This document shows, piece after piece, positions 37,396-47,382 of a stretch of DNA of 64,000 bases (position 1 is the first letter of the stretch; each line of letters starts with the position of its first letter). Below the pieces are notes generated by a model. The model worked only from the letters and a program-made list of their open reading frames with translations, was not told where the DNA came from and made no database searches. A program made the translations under genes and the position numbers. The DNA is from Aliiroseovarius salicola (lineage in GTDB: Bacteria > Pseudomonadota > Alphaproteobacteria > Rhodobacterales > Rhodobacteraceae), in contig NZ_JAQIIO010000004.1 in NCBI RefSeq assembly GCF_027891095.1, positions 1 through 64,000 on the forward strand. The letters run 5' to 3'.

Positions 37396-37875
37396 TCAGG
37401 CCATTTTCATGATGATGCAGGTGGTTGAACCGGTCGCATAAAGCCGCCCGTCTTCCACGCCGCGCAACTCTCCCATCGCAACACCGGTTGAGCGCCCTGA
37501 ATGCTGGATGGTGCCTATCGCTTCCACTTGGGTGCCCGGGCGAATGGGGCGCACGATATTCACCTTGTATTCAAGTGTTGTATAGACAGAGCCTTGCGGC
37601 ACCTTGGTCATCACCGCACAGGCCATGCAGCTGTCCAGAAGGGTTCCATACCAGCCTCCATGTACTGTCCCCATAGGGTTGCAATGGTCGAACTCCGGTG
37701 TTCCTTGAAAGATCACCCGCCCGTCTTCTACTGAGTGCAGGTGATAGTTCAGTCCAACGGATATGGGGGGGCGAGGCAGGATGCCCTCCAGCGTGAGCTG
37801 CATGAATTCAAGCCCTGAGATGCGGGCCAGATCCTCGCCAGTCAGCAGTTCTTCCATTGAAGTTGCGGTCTTCAT
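37396..37875 (-). CDS. PaaI-family acyl-CoA thioesterase
   Basis: A 159-aa hotdog-fold thioesterase. The motif NPMGTVHGGWYGTLLDSCMA (about 66-85) includes the HGG turn and the catalytic acidic residue. Such enzymes hydrolyse aromatic or short acyl-CoA. It is convergent with the decarboxylase gene. ATG 37875 has an AGGAG site. The substrate is unknown. Confidence 0.85.
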   Translation of the reverse strand: MKTATSMEELLTGEDLARISGLEFMQLTLEGILPRPPISVGLNYHLHSVEDGRVIFQGTPEFDHCNPMGTVHGGWYGTLLDSCMACAVMTKVPQGSVYTTLEYKVNIVRPIRPGTQVEAIGTIQHSGRSTGVAMGELRGVEDGRLYATGSTTCIIMKMA

Positions 37876-38024
37876 GCTATGCTCCTGATCCTTCGCCTGA
37901 CCTTATTACCAGTTCAGATAGATGGGGTGGGGCGATGCAGGCAAGAGTGACGCAACGGCGCATTATGATCATCCACTAGCGAGAAAATGTGATCGGGAAC
38001 AATTGGCCGGGAACAATGATGTCA

Positions 38025-38065
38025 AAAACAAAGGGCGCGGCTGTGTCGCATAATGCACCGCGCCC
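38025..38065 (-). terminator. Rho-independent terminator of metF
   Basis: A GGGCGCGG/CCGCGCCC stem (38033-38040 and 38058-38065) with a 17-nt loop region; on the minus strand TTTGTTTTTG follows. It lies about 45 bp after the metF stop. Confidence 0.7.
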
Positions 38066-38109
38066 CTTGCCGGGAAAAACATTGGGACATTCCCGTTGAA
38101 ATTCAGAGG

Positions 38110-38976
38110 TCAGGCCACATTCTGAAGCTGTACCTTTGGCGTTACCCCAAGTGCGTGGCAGACATCCCGCGTGAGGGCTGGCTTGTTCAGGGTGTAAAAA
38201 TGAAAATCCTTCACCCCTTCATCCATCAGATCTGAACAAAGCTCGGTGCACAGCGCCGTCGCGAGCAGTTCTTCACGCCCGTCTCGCTTGGCTTTCTCAA
38301 AGGTGTCATCCAACCAAGAGGGTACGGAGGTGCCGCAGCGGGTCGCAAATTTCCTGACCCCGTTCCAGTTTTCAATGGGCAGGATGCCCGGGATGATCGG
38401 CACATTAATACCGGCTTTCACACAGGCATCGCGGAAACGCAGGAAGGTTTCAGCTTCAAAAAAGAACTGAGTGATCGCCGAACCTGCGCCTGCATCCACC
38501 TTTTTCTTCAGCCAGTCGACACAGGCCTGAAAATCATCAGCCTCAGGATGGGGCTCAGGATAGGCGCCAACACGGATATGAAAATCACCGGTATCGGCCA
38601 AGGCTTCAACGAGTTCAATTGAGCTCGCAAACCCTTCCTTATGGGCGGTGAAACCATTTGAACCTTTCGGAGGGTCACCGCGAAGGGCGACAATATCAGT
38701 GACACCGATCTTTGCGTAGTCACGTGCAATCTGAAGGGTTTCCTCCCGGCTTGCCTCAACGCAGGTCAGATGCGCAGCGACATCCAGTCCGTACTGCTCG
38801 TGAATAACTTTGACCGCATCATGGGTCAGATCACGCGTGGTGCCGCCAGCTCCGTAGGTGACAGAGACAAAATTCGGGTCCATCGGAGCCAGATCCCGCA
38901 CGGTGTCCCAAAGGCGCCAGCTCGCTTCAAGCGACTGTGGCGGGAAAAACTCGAAAGAGATATTCGGCTTGGTCAT
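38110..38976 (-). CDS. metF: 5,10-methylenetetrahydrofolate reductase
   Basis: A 288-aa FAD-dependent TIM-barrel enzyme that reduces methylene-THF to methyl-THF for methionine synthesis. It begins with the family's ISFEFFPPQS motif; FVSVTYGAGG and AHLTCVEASREE are further landmarks, and QFFFEAETF lies late in the barrel. It is divergent from a MetR-like gene, with a matching operator between. It may also draw on methylene-THF released by the GcvT-fused dehydrogenases. Confidence 0.96.
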   Translation of the reverse strand: MTKPNISFEFFPPQSLEASWRLWDTVRDLAPMDPNFVSVTYGAGGTTRDLTHDAVKVIHEQYGLDVAAHLTCVEASREETLQIARDYAKIGVTDIVALRGDPPKGSNGFTAHKEGFASSIELVEALADTGDFHIRVGAYPEPHPEADDFQACVDWLKKKVDAGAGSAITQFFFEAETFLRFRDACVKAGINVPIIPGILPIENWNGVRKFATRCGTSVPSWLDDTFEKAKRDGREELLATALCTELCSDLMDEGVKDFHFYTLNKPALTRDVCHALGVTPKVQLQNVA

Positions 38977-39032
38977 TTTGGCCTCACGATAGCGGGTGTG
39001 TTCTGTGCCCCCTTGTGCTGCAAATTGAATTG

Positions 39033-39055
39033 TGAGACAAACTCATAATTCTCAC
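39033..39055. promoter_or_regulatory. MetR-type operator
   Basis: TGAG-N5-CTCA (39033-39045) has the spacing of the MetR consensus TGAA-N5-TTCA, and a second CTCAC follows at 39051. It lies between the divergent metF and metR genes. Confidence 0.6.
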
Positions 39056-39075
39056 GAAGAATATGAAAGTCACAC

Positions 39076-39978
39076 ATGTATCTCGAATTTCGCCATTTGC
39101 GCACCATCCGCGCGATCCATCAAGCGGGCAATCTGGCCCGAGCGGCGGACATGCTCCATATTACACAATCGGCATTGAGCCATCAAATCAAAGCTCTTGA
39201 AGAGCAGGTTGGAATGGAGCTGTTTCATCGGCGTACAAAACCGATGAAATTGTCACCGGCGGGGATAAAGCTACTGCGCTTGTCGGAACGTGTGTTGCCT
39301 GAAATTGCGGCCATCGAAGAAGAGTTTCGTGCGCTGCATGAAGGTCGTTCCGGGCGGCTGCATATCGCAATCGAATGCCATGCATGTTTCGATTGGCTCT
39401 TCCCGGTTCTGGACAAGCTGCGCCATGCCTGGCCAGAGGTGGATCTGGATATCCGCCAGCGGCTGGCCTTTGATGCGCTCGAAGCCCTGCGGCGCGAGGA
39501 GGTTGATTTCGTGATCACGTCCGATCCGGTAGATCTTCCCGGTATCGCGTTTTCACCGTTGTTTGACTATGAGCCTCGCTTCGTCGCGGCATCAACGCAC
39601 CCACTCGCGGATCGGGACTTCATAGAAGCAGAGGATTTCGAGGAAGAGATGGTTCTGACTTATCCGGTTGAGCGGTCAAAAATTGATCTGTTCAGCGCGC
39701 TTCTGACCCCCGCCCGGGTAGAGCCACGAGCGGTGCGGCAGGTGGAAATGACTGAAGTGATCTTGATGCTGGTGGCCGCGGGGCGCGGGGTGGCGGTGAT
39801 GCCTGACTGGGTGCTCAGATCTGTCAAATCCAATCCGGATTATGTGACCAAGCATCTGACCGAGGAGGGGCTGTCCAAGCGGATGTATGCCGCAACGCGT
39901 GAAGAGGATACGATGGTTCCATTCATGGCCCATATGATCCGCCTGTGTCGTTCAGAGCCGGTAAAACTGCAGCGTTAG
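39076..39978 (+). CDS. metR: LysR-family regulator, MetR-like
   Basis: A 300-aa LysR protein with an N-terminal helix-turn-helix (LARAADMLHITQSALSHQIK) and a substrate-binding-like sensor domain. Sequence features such as IECHACFDWLFPVLD are typical of MetR, which uses homocysteine as co-activator. The position divergent from metF supports this call. Confidence 0.88.
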   Translation: MYLEFRHLRTIRAIHQAGNLARAADMLHITQSALSHQIKALEEQVGMELFHRRTKPMKLSPAGIKLLRLSERVLPEIAAIEEEFRALHEGRSGRLHIAIECHACFDWLFPVLDKLRHAWPEVDLDIRQRLAFDALEALRREEVDFVITSDPVDLPGIAFSPLFDYEPRFVAASTHPLADRDFIEAEDFEEEMVLTYPVERSKIDLFSALLTPARVEPRAVRQVEMTEVILMLVAAGRGVAVMPDWVLRSVKSNPDYVTKHLTEEGLSKRMYAATREEDTMVPFMAHMIRLCRSEPVKLQR

Positions 39979-40100
39979 GGCCAGCAAATCGGAAAACACA
40001 TAGCTCCTATGCGTTTTTCCCGGGTGAAACTGCATAAGAAAACTTGGCAAGTGGCCCGTCAGGGCTTATACGCGCGTTCTGATACAAAGGAGCCCTTCCC

Positions 40101-40886
40101 ATGCAGTTCAGCGCCAACCTCAACGTGATGATCAAAGCCGCCCGTAAGGCTGGTCGCAGCCTGGTGAAGGATTTCCGCGAAGTCGAGAACCTTCAGGTCT
40201 CGATGAAAGGGGCCGGGGATTTTGTCAGCCGCGCCGACATTGCTGCCGAAAAGATCATCCGCGAAGAATTGCTGGAAGCACGTCCGAACTATGGTTGGCT
40301 CGCCGAAGAGGGCGGAGAAATCGAAGGCAAGGATCCGACCCGTCGCTGGATCGTTGATCCGCTGGATGGCACCACTAACTTTCTGCATGGTCTTCCGCAC
40401 TGGGCGATCTCGATCGCATTGGAACATAAGGGTGAGATCGTCGCCGGCGTGATTTTTGATGCTGCCAAGGACGAGATGTTCATGGCTGAAAAAGGTGCCG
40501 GCGCATGGCTGAACCAGAGCCGTCTGCGGGCCTCGGGCCGGACGCGCATGATTGAATCGATTTTCGCCACAGGCTTGCCTTTTGGCGGTCGTTCGGATTT
40601 GCCCGAAACGCTTCAGGATCTGGCCCGCCTTCTGCCCGCAACTGCGGGTGTACGCCGCTTTGGGGCAGCATCGCTTGACCTCGCCTATGTGGCAGCTGGC
40701 CGCTATGATGGATTTTGGGAGCGGCGCCTACATGCTTGGGATGTTGCTGCAGGTCTGGTCATTGCCAAGGAAGCCGGTGCGCTGCTCGAACCGATTGATA
40801 AGAATGGTGACATTCTGTCCGATGGTGAATTGATTGTGGCCAACGAAGCTTTGTTCGAAAAATTCGCCACTGTGATCAGAGATTGA
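40101..40886 (+). CDS. suhB: inositol monophosphatase family protein, SuhB-like
   Basis: A 261-aa Mg-dependent phosphatase with EE (69-70) and DPLDGTTNF (86-94) metal motifs and the C-terminal WDVAAGLVIAKEAG signature. SuhB proteins hydrolyse inositol-1-phosphate and also act in rRNA transcription antitermination in enterobacteria. ATG 40101 follows AAGGAG. Confidence 0.92.
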   Translation: MQFSANLNVMIKAARKAGRSLVKDFREVENLQVSMKGAGDFVSRADIAAEKIIREELLEARPNYGWLAEEGGEIEGKDPTRRWIVDPLDGTTNFLHGLPHWAISIALEHKGEIVAGVIFDAAKDEMFMAEKGAGAWLNQSRLRASGRTRMIESIFATGLPFGGRSDLPETLQDLARLLPATAGVRRFGAASLDLAYVAAGRYDGFWERRLHAWDVAAGLVIAKEAGALLEPIDKNGDILSDGELIVANEALFEKFATVIRD

Positions 40887-40980
40887 TCAGGTTTTACGAG
40901 GGCAGGACAAGCTTCTGCCTTCGTAAAGTTACCCAGAGCGGGTCACAGTTTGGCCCGAATCTCTCGGTTAACTTGGCATT

Positions 40981-41181
40981 ATGAAACAGTTTGCTTATAC
41001 CACCGCTCACCCCCATCGGTTTCTTCATGATGAAGACGGGGCCGTCACCGTTGACTGGGTTGTCCTGACGGCTGCCATCGTCATGCTTGGGATGGCTGCT
41101 GGTTTTACAGTGACGTCCAATATTCCAGGAATTGCTGACAAAATCAGCTCGGTTGTTGCTGGGCAAGATGTCGGCGGCTGA
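40981..41181 (+). CDS. Flp-like type IVb pilin subunit (orphan)
   Basis: A 66-aa protein with a short leader, then FLHDEDGAVTVDWVVLTAAI and a single hydrophobic helix, the pattern of Flp/Tad pilins (glutamate or aspartate near the processing site, then the membrane helix). No tad assembly genes are near it. Small roseobacter proteins of this type are common as stand-alone genes. Ribosome site weak. Confidence 0.7.
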   Translation: MKQFAYTTAHPHRFLHDEDGAVTVDWVVLTAAIVMLGMAAGFTVTSNIPGIADKISSVVAGQDVGG

Positions 41182-41211
41182 TCGGTCACCAAACTCGTCG
41201 AGGGAGTGAGG

Positions 41212-41244
41212 CAAGGCATCCGAAAGGATGGCTTGTTAGTTTTT
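41212..41244 (+). terminator. Rho-independent terminator
   Basis: A CATCC-GAAA-GGATG tetraloop hairpin extended by CAAG/CTTG across one G-G mismatch, followed by TTAGTTTTT. It lies 30 bp after the pilin-like gene. Confidence 0.7.
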
Positions 41245-41270
41245 GACTAATTCACAGCAGACATTTCAGA

Positions 41271-42026
41271 TCAGCGATTGTGCTTGTTCCGCCTAGTGGG
41301 CGGAATGCGTGTTTTTTGAAAACGATAACGTGCTGCTGGGTGATTGGGATGCCCGTCATTGGCCTTCCAGTAATCGGCTCCGCCCAAACGTTGCCAGAGC
41401 GGCAGCATGGCGACAAATCCCACCACAAATCCTCCGATATGGGCCCAATAGGCAACCCCGCCTTGCGCGCCACCAGCAGTAAACCCTCCGAACAACTGGA
41501 GGCCAAACCAGATCAAAAGCATCAACCAGGCTGGGAAGGGGATGACCTTGAAAAAAATCACAATAATAAAAAGCACATCCACCTGGGCACGGGGAAACAG
41601 CAACAGATATCCTCCCATGATCCCGGCAATTGCCCCCGACGCGCCGACAATAGGAACAGAGCTGGACGGATCGGCAACTACCTGCACCATCGAAGCGCCT
41701 ATCCCGGCGGCGAGATAAAACAATGCGAAACGCAGGTGGCCCAGCAGGTCTTCGAGATTGTCCCCGAAAATCCACAAAAACAGCATGTTACCGGCAAAGT
41801 GCAAAAAACCACCATGCACAAAGATCGAAGTGATCAACGTCTCAACGCCATTTCCTTGCAGAACATGCTGAGGCACCGCGCCATAGGTGTAATAGATCTG
41901 CGCAAGCGCCGCCTCGTCGCTGCGCAAGGGCCACATGATCAGGAACACCGTCAGATTGAGCCCTAGTAGTGCAAAGGTGATATAGGGAACGCGAAGCGAC
42001 GGGTTGTGGTCTCGTATCGGTATCAT
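41271..42026 (-). CDS. rhomboid family intramembrane serine protease
   Basis: A 251-aa multi-spanning protease. The catalytic serine lies in GASGAIAG (Ser130) and the catalytic histidine in YWAHIGGF (His196). The HGGFLHFAGNMLFLWIFG block of the family is present. I chose ATG 42026, giving MIPIRDHNPS; a longer frame to 42143 lacks a ribosome site and overlaps a gene promoter. The substrate is unknown. Confidence 0.9.
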   Translation of the reverse strand: MIPIRDHNPSLRVPYITFALLGLNLTVFLIMWPLRSDEAALAQIYYTYGAVPQHVLQGNGVETLITSIFVHGGFLHFAGNMLFLWIFGDNLEDLLGHLRFALFYLAAGIGASMVQVVADPSSSVPIVGASGAIAGIMGGYLLLFPRAQVDVLFIIVIFFKVIPFPAWLMLLIWFGLQLFGGFTAGGAQGGVAYWAHIGGFVVGFVAMLPLWQRLGGADYWKANDGHPNHPAARYRFQKTRIPPTRRNKHNR

Positions 42027-42164
42027 GGCCCGATACAGGGAGGTTTGAGGCGCGAGGTCAATCCCCCGACATAGGATTCTTCGAATGAAGCTGAGGGGGA
42101 GTATCGTTAGATGCTGACGGGAGAGTGATTTTGGTTGTTGCATCTGATGTGGTATCCTAACGTC

Positions 42165-42716
42165 ATGATCCTTCGTAACCTCATGTTTTCAAGTCTTTTT
42201 TTGGCTGCCGCATCGGCACAGGCAGAGACCTGCCCTGATGCACGAGACATCTCATCAGAGATGGATGCGCTTCTGCATGGTGTGCAAACCGCTCGCAGCG
42301 AAGGTGAGGCGCGTCCTTTTGTGAACCAGATGTGGCAATTGTGGAGAGATGCTCCCGACCAATGGGCCCAGGAGCTGCTGCAGGAAGGATCAGATCGGAT
42401 ACGCGTTGCGGACTATCGTGGAGCAGAGGCCGCGCTTTCGGCCCTAATTTCTTACTGCCCAACATATGCGGAAGGCTATAATCAGCGCGCATTTTCGCGG
42501 TTTCTCGCAGGAGATCTGGAGCATGCGTTGCGAGATCTCGATAAAGCCCTCACTTTGCGCCCACGCCATGTGGCGGCCTTGGCAGGGCGCGTTCTGACGC
42601 TTCACGCCATGGGGAAAACAGAAGAGGCACAGTCGACATTACGCGATGCCCTTGCCCTCAATCCCTGGTTGCCCGAACGCCACCTGCTTAAAACTTCGCC
42701 GGGTCAGGATATTTGA
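42165..42716 (+). CDS. periplasmic TPR-repeat protein
   Basis: A 183-aa protein with a signal peptide (MILRNLMFSSLFLAAASAQA) and two to three tetratricopeptide repeats (about 95-175, including AYNQRAFSRFLAGDLEHAL-like helices). It probably mediates protein-protein contacts in the periplasm. It is divergent from the rhomboid gene. An ATG ten codons upstream is less likely. Confidence 0.75.
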   Translation: MILRNLMFSSLFLAAASAQAETCPDARDISSEMDALLHGVQTARSEGEARPFVNQMWQLWRDAPDQWAQELLQEGSDRIRVADYRGAEAALSALISYCPTYAEGYNQRAFSRFLAGDLEHALRDLDKALTLRPRHVAALAGRVLTLHAMGKTEEAQSTLRDALALNPWLPERHLLKTSPGQDI

Positions 42717-42797
42717 TCCCGAATTGCAGCCACTCACCTCTTGCTCTCGCTCCGCAACTCGCTATTGTCGCGCCACTCTGGCCCATCGCCGCATCAG

Positions 42798-42884
42798 GCC
42801 CGCGTGGTGGAATGGTAGACACAGGAGACTTAAAATCTCTAGGCCGTATAGGCCGTGCCGGTTCGAGTCCGGCCGCGGGTACCA
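42798..42884 (+). tRNA. tRNA-Leu (TAA)
   Basis: An 87-nt class II tRNA with acceptor stem GCCCGCG/CGCGGGT (one G-U pair), anticodon TAA in loop CTTAAAA, a long variable arm and encoded ACCA. T loop GTTCGAGTCC is canonical. Confidence 0.97.
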
Positions 42885-43053
42885 GAGCGCAACATGAGAT
42901 CCCCGGACTTTTCCAGACCGTTGCAATTAACCTGAAAAAGACCCAACCTTGCGCCACATCAATGAATTTTCACCTCGCCCGTGGGCAGATTTCTACATGG
43001 ACCATCCAACCGATATGTCATCCGCCCAGCCGCAAAGCGGGAAGGAGCCCAAC

Positions 43054-43767
43054 GTGGCAACAACTGAACGCGTCTTTCGAACCGAGAAGGTGACAAAAGT
43101 CTATCACACGGGATCCGTAGATGTGCATGCTCTGCGGGGTGTGACGGCGGATCTATATGCTGGCGAGTTTACGGTGTTGCTGGGCGCTTCTGGCTCTGGC
43201 AAGTCCACGCTTCTGAATATTCTGGGCGGGTTGGATCACGCCAGTTCCGGGCGGGTCTGGTTTCGGGATCTCGAACTGACCGGATTGGGAGAACGAGGTC
43301 TGACCCGATACAGACGTGATCACGTCGGCTTTGTCTTTCAGTTCTATAATATCGTTCCATCTCTAACCGCCCGAGAGAACGTCGCTCTGGTGACCGAGAT
43401 CGCCGAAGACCCGATGACGCCGGAAGAAGCGCTTGAGCGCGCAGGTTTGTCGCATCGAATGGATCACTTTCCTGCCGAGCTTTCCGGGGGGGAACAGCAA
43501 AGGGTAGCGATTGCCCGCGCAATAGCAAAACGGCCTGAAGTTCTCTTGTGTGATGAACCCACCGGTGCGCTGGACAGCATGACCGGGGTGCAGGTGCTTG
43601 AGGCGCTAGAGGGGGTCAATCGTGAGCTGGGGACGTCAACGATTGTAATCACCCACAATGCGGGCATTCAGGCGATGGCGCATCGCGTAATCCGCTTTGC
43701 AGATGGCAACATCAGCGAAGTAACCCAAAACGAGACGCGGGTGTCACCGTCGGAGATTGTATGGTGA
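43054..43767 (+). CDS. MacB/LolD-like ABC transporter ATP-binding protein
   Basis: A 237-aa ATPase for a FtsX-type permease. Walker A is GASGSGKST, the signature is [14 protein letters not shown] and Walker B is [12 protein letters not shown]. The likely start is GTG 43054, which has a perfect AAGGAG site; ATGs at 42997 and 43015 would add an unconserved tail. First gene of a three-gene efflux operon. Confidence 0.88.
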   Translation: MATTERVFRTEKVTKVYHTGSVDVHALRGVTADLYAGEFTVLLGASGSGKSTLLNILGGLDHASSGRVWFRDLELTGLGERGLTRYRRDHVGFVFQFYNIVPSLTARENVALVTEIAEDPMTPEEALERAGLSHRMDHFPAELSGGEQQRVAIARAIAKRPEVLLCDEPTGALDSMTGVQVLEALEGVNRELGTSTIVITHNAGIQAMAHRVIRFADGNISEVTQNETRVSPSEIVW

Positions 43768-43768
43768 C

Positions 43769-46144
43769 ATGATGCAGACACTCGACCGGAAACTCCTGCG
43801 TGATCTGACCCGGCTTTGGTCTCAAAGCCTTGCAATTGCGTCGGTTCTTGCGGTTGGGGTCGCCATTATGGTGATGATGGCCGGGGCGGAAAGATCCCTG
43901 CGTGAAACGCGCGACACGTTCTATGAGCGCAATCAGTTTGGGGAGGTCTTTGCATCGGTCACGCGTGCGCCAATCGGGCTTCTTGATCGAATCGAAGCAA
44001 TCCCCGGCGTCGCAGTGGTAGAAACCCGTATTCGAAATCCCGTAATCCTCGATATCGAAAATATGTTGGCACCTGGCACTGGGATGCTGCTGTCGTTGCC
44101 ACATAGCTTTGCACAGGGAACATTTCCGCGTCTCAATCGACCGAGCCTGGATATCGGGCGATGGCCTGAGGCAGGCAGAGATCATGAAGTTGTGGTCAAT
44201 GATAGCTTTGCCAAGGCGCATGAGTTTGCTCTCGGAGATGGGTTTTACGCAATTATCAATGGTCAGCGGCGTCACCTGACGATTGTTGGCACCGCGCTGA
44301 GCCCTGAATTCATCTACACGATCGGTCCCGGGTCCATCATGCCGGATGATAAACGGTTTGGTGTGATCTGGATGGACGGAACTGCGCTCACAGCGGCGTT
44401 CAACCAGACCGGCGCCTTCAACGACCTGAGCCTCCGGGTGGAGCCAGGAACCAATTTGAATGAGGTGCTGCGGCAGTTGGACTTGATCCTGGCTCCTTAT
44501 GGTGGCACCGGAGCCTATTTGCGCAAGGACCAGATCTCGCACAGTTTTCTGGACGCGGAGCTGACGCAACTGGCGACCATGGTGAAAATTGTCCCTCCCA
44601 TCTTTCTGGTGGTCTCCGCCTTTCTCGTGAACATGGTGCTGGGACGGCTTGTGTCGCTAGAGCGCGAGCAGATCGGCTTGTTGAAAGCGCTGGGCTATCG
44701 TCAGTCCGAGATTGCATGGCATTATATCAAACTGGCCCTTTGCATCGGTGCATTTGGCGTAGCACTTGGATGGGGGTTCGGCCTTTGGGGTGGACGCGGC
44801 ATAGCCGAACTCTACGCCAAGTTCTTCCATTTTCCCTATCTGGTGTTTGTACCTTACCCGTCTGTCTATGCGGTGTCGGCTCTTGCTGGTGTGGCTGCGG
44901 CTGGGCTGGGTGCGGTGTTTGCCGTACACAAGATTGTGGCCCTCAGCCCGGCAGTGGCCATGTCTCCTCCAGCACCACACAGGTTCCGGGCAGGGGTCGC
45001 GGATCGGTTGATCCATGCGGTTCACATGCGCCAGACCAGCATGATGATTTGGAGATCCCTGACCCGCTGGCCCCTGCGCGCCGGTCTGACCATGTTGGGC
45101 ATCGCCACTTCCGCAGCCGTCATGGTGGCCGCGCTTTTCATGTTCGATTCGATGGATGCGCTCATGGACAAAGCTTTTGTACAGCTCAACCGGCAGGATA
45201 TGATCCTGAACTTTGTGCAAGACAGGCCCAGATCGGTGATCGACGATGTCGATCACTTGCCCGGAGTGATGGTCAGCGAAGGGGTCTGGTCGATGCCCGT
45301 TCGTTTGAGCCATGATCAGCACGAACGGCGCACCGTTCTCGAAGCCCGTGATGCCGGTTCTGAACTCACTCATCTCCTCAACGAAAACGATCAGCCCGTG
45401 GAACCGGACAGCGGCATCGTGCTTACGCAGCGCCTGGCCAAACAATTGGGGCTGAAGTTGGGGCAATCGGTATCAATCCGCTTTCCATCAATTGGTGATC
45501 GCGAGCACAAACTCGCGGTGGTGGGGTATGCAGCACAGAGTTTCGGTATGGGAGCCTATGTGACCCCCGAAACCATGACGCGGCTGACCGGTCGGGCGGC
45601 ACGGGTCACACAGAGCAATGTGATGGTCGATCCGGATGAAATAGATGCGTTATTCGCTGTGGCAAAGACGACGCCTGCGCTGTCAGGGGTGGTCGAGATG
45701 CGGGCCGTTCGTCAAAGTTTCACCGACACAATTGCGCAGAATGCCGGCATGATGACGACAATCAATGCACTGATGGCCGCGCTGATCGCGGTTGGGGTTG
45801 TCTATAATGCCGCGCGCATTCAATTGTCGGAACGTGCGCGAGAGCTGGCCAGCTTGCGAATCCTCGGTTTTACCAATGCCGAAGTCAGCTACATCCTTTT
45901 GGGAGAGCTTGCATTTCTCACCTTGCTGGCGATTCCTCTGGGTCTTGTCCTGGGGTATTTGCTTGCGGCGGGGATGGTGGCCGGGTTTGAAAGTGATCTC
46001 TATGCCATTCCCCTCGAAGTCTCTCGCGTCACCTATTTTCGCGCCGCTTGGGTGGTTGCACTTGCCTCGGCCCTTTCGGCTGCGGTGGTCTGGCGTCGTA
46101 TCGACCAGATGGATCTGGTCTCTGTCATGAAAACAAGGGAGTGA
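43769..46144 (+). CDS. FtsX-like ABC permease (two-domain)
   Basis: A 791-aa inner-membrane permease with two FtsX/MacB-PCD modules; membrane helices cluster near residues 20-40, 270-400, 440 and 660-780, with large periplasmic regions between. It starts one base after the ATPase stop at a MMQTL start; ATG 43757 overlaps the ATPase. It probably exports a small molecule, lipid or peptide together with the adaptor encoded next. Confidence 0.88.
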   Translation: MMQTLDRKLLRDLTRLWSQSLAIASVLAVGVAIMVMMAGAERSLRETRDTFYERNQFGEVFASVTRAPIGLLDRIEAIPGVAVVETRIRNPVILDIENMLAPGTGMLLSLPHSFAQGTFPRLNRPSLDIGRWPEAGRDHEVVVNDSFAKAHEFALGDGFYAIINGQRRHLTIVGTALSPEFIYTIGPGSIMPDDKRFGVIWMDGTALTAAFNQTGAFNDLSLRVEPGTNLNEVLRQLDLILAPYGGTGAYLRKDQISHSFLDAELTQLATMVKIVPPIFLVVSAFLVNMVLGRLVSLEREQIGLLKALGYRQSEIAWHYIKLALCIGAFGVALGWGFGLWGGRGIAELYAKFFHFPYLVFVPYPSVYAVSALAGVAAAGLGAVFAVHKIVALSPAVAMSPPAPHRFRAGVADRLIHAVHMRQTSMMIWRSLTRWPLRAGLTMLGIATSAAVMVAALFMFDSMDALMDKAFVQLNRQDMILNFVQDRPRSVIDDVDHLPGVMVSEGVWSMPVRLSHDQHERRTVLEARDAGSELTHLLNENDQPVEPDSGIVLTQRLAKQLGLKLGQSVSIRFPSIGDREHKLAVVGYAAQSFGMGAYVTPETMTRLTGRAARVTQSNVMVDPDEIDALFAVAKTTPALSGVVEMRAVRQSFTDTIAQNAGMMTTINALMAALIAVGVVYNAARIQLSERARELASLRILGFTNAEVSYILLGELAFLTLLAIPLGLVLGYLLAAGMVAGFESDLYAIPLEVSRVTYFRAAWVVALASALSAAVVWRRIDQMDLVSVMKTRE

Positions 46145-46149
46145 CCCTT

Positions 46150-47382
46150 ATGGCCTCAAATAATAATGGAAAATTTCGCAAGTGGGGCCTGTCGATACTG
46201 GCGCTGGGCGGGATCATTGCATTGATCTGGGTGGCACAGCGCCCTGAACCGGTGCCGGTGGATCTTGCCGAAATCTCTCGCGGACCACTTGAGGTGACGA
46301 TCAATGCCGAGGGGCAGACTCGCATCCGCGATATCTTTGATTTGTCCGCGCCCGTGATGGGGCAGCTGGAGCGCAGCCCGGTGGCTGTTGGTGATACAGT
46401 TGTGGCGGGACAGACTGTTGTCGCCAGAATTGCGCCGGGTGCTCCTGGGTTTCTGGATGATCGCGCGCGTGCGCAGGCAGAAGCGGCTGTGGCACAAGCA
46501 CAGGCGGCACTGTCACTCGCTCAATCTCAAATCGCCATGGCCGAGGCGGATTTGGGTCACGCACAGGTTCAATATAGCCGTCTGATCGATCTGCATGCCC
46601 GTGGAACCGTGCCGCAGGCGCAATTGGACGAGGCCGAGCTGGGCGTGGACCTTGCGGCGGCCAAGCTGGATGCCGCCCATGCGACGTTTGAAATGCGCCA
46701 AGGCGAGTTGGCCGCGCAGCAAGCTTCCCTGATTGAACCGGGACAGCATGCGTCGAGCGGGGGTGAAAACCCAGCTTGCTGTGTTGAACTTCGCGCTCCC
46801 GTGTCAGGAACGGTTCTTAGTGTTGCTCATGAAAGCGCACGCATGGTTCAGGCCGGTGCGCCAATTCTATCGATCGGGGAAACCCATGATCTGGAGATCG
46901 TGGCTGACCTTTTGTCGTCGGATGCAGTGCGCCTGTCTCCTGGTGCGTCTGCCTATGTTGAAGGGTGGGGCGGTCAGGGGGCTTTGCATGCCCGTTTGCG
47001 GGTTGTTGAACCCGCTGGTTTCACCAAACTTTCGGCACTCGGGATAGAAGAGCAACGGGTCAAGGTGTTGTTGGATTTTGACAGTCCAAATGAGGCGCGT
47101 GCCGCGTTGGGTCATGGCTTTCGAACCTATTTGAGGATCGTGGAGTGGCAAGCGGATGACGTTTTGCAGGTGCCGGTGTCGGCATTGTTTCGGCGTGAGG
47201 GAAATTGGGTGGTGTATGTTGTCAGCGGAGGAATTGCGTCCCTGCGTAGCGTAGATATTGATCATCGAAACGGGAATTTTGCCGAGGTCACAGCCGGGTT
47301 GGAAGCCGGTGAAATGGTCATCACTCACCCTGGTGACCGGGTCGTGGAAGGGGGCAATGTTGTGCCTCGCGAGGTTTTCTGA
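46150..47382 (+). CDS. periplasmic adaptor (membrane fusion) protein
   Basis: A 410-aa HlyD/MacA-type adaptor with one N-terminal membrane anchor (WGLSILALGGIIALIWVA), a biotinyl-lipoyl domain, a coiled-coil hairpin rich in Ala and Gln (about 105-200) and beta-barrel domains. The AAGGGAG site overlaps the permease stop. It would link the ABC pump to an outer-membrane channel such as the TolC homologue at 20287. Confidence 0.9.
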   Translation: MASNNNGKFRKWGLSILALGGIIALIWVAQRPEPVPVDLAEISRGPLEVTINAEGQTRIRDIFDLSAPVMGQLERSPVAVGDTVVAGQTVVARIAPGAPGFLDDRARAQAEAAVAQAQAALSLAQSQIAMAEADLGHAQVQYSRLIDLHARGTVPQAQLDEAELGVDLAAAKLDAAHATFEMRQGELAAQQASLIEPGQHASSGGENPACCVELRAPVSGTVLSVAHESARMVQAGAPILSIGETHDLEIVADLLSSDAVRLSPGASAYVEGWGGQGALHARLRVVEPAGFTKLSALGIEEQRVKVLLDFDSPNEARAALGHGFRTYLRIVEWQADDVLQVPVSALFRREGNWVVYVVSGGIASLRSVDIDHRNGNFAEVTAGLEAGEMVITHPGDRVVEGGNVVPREVF

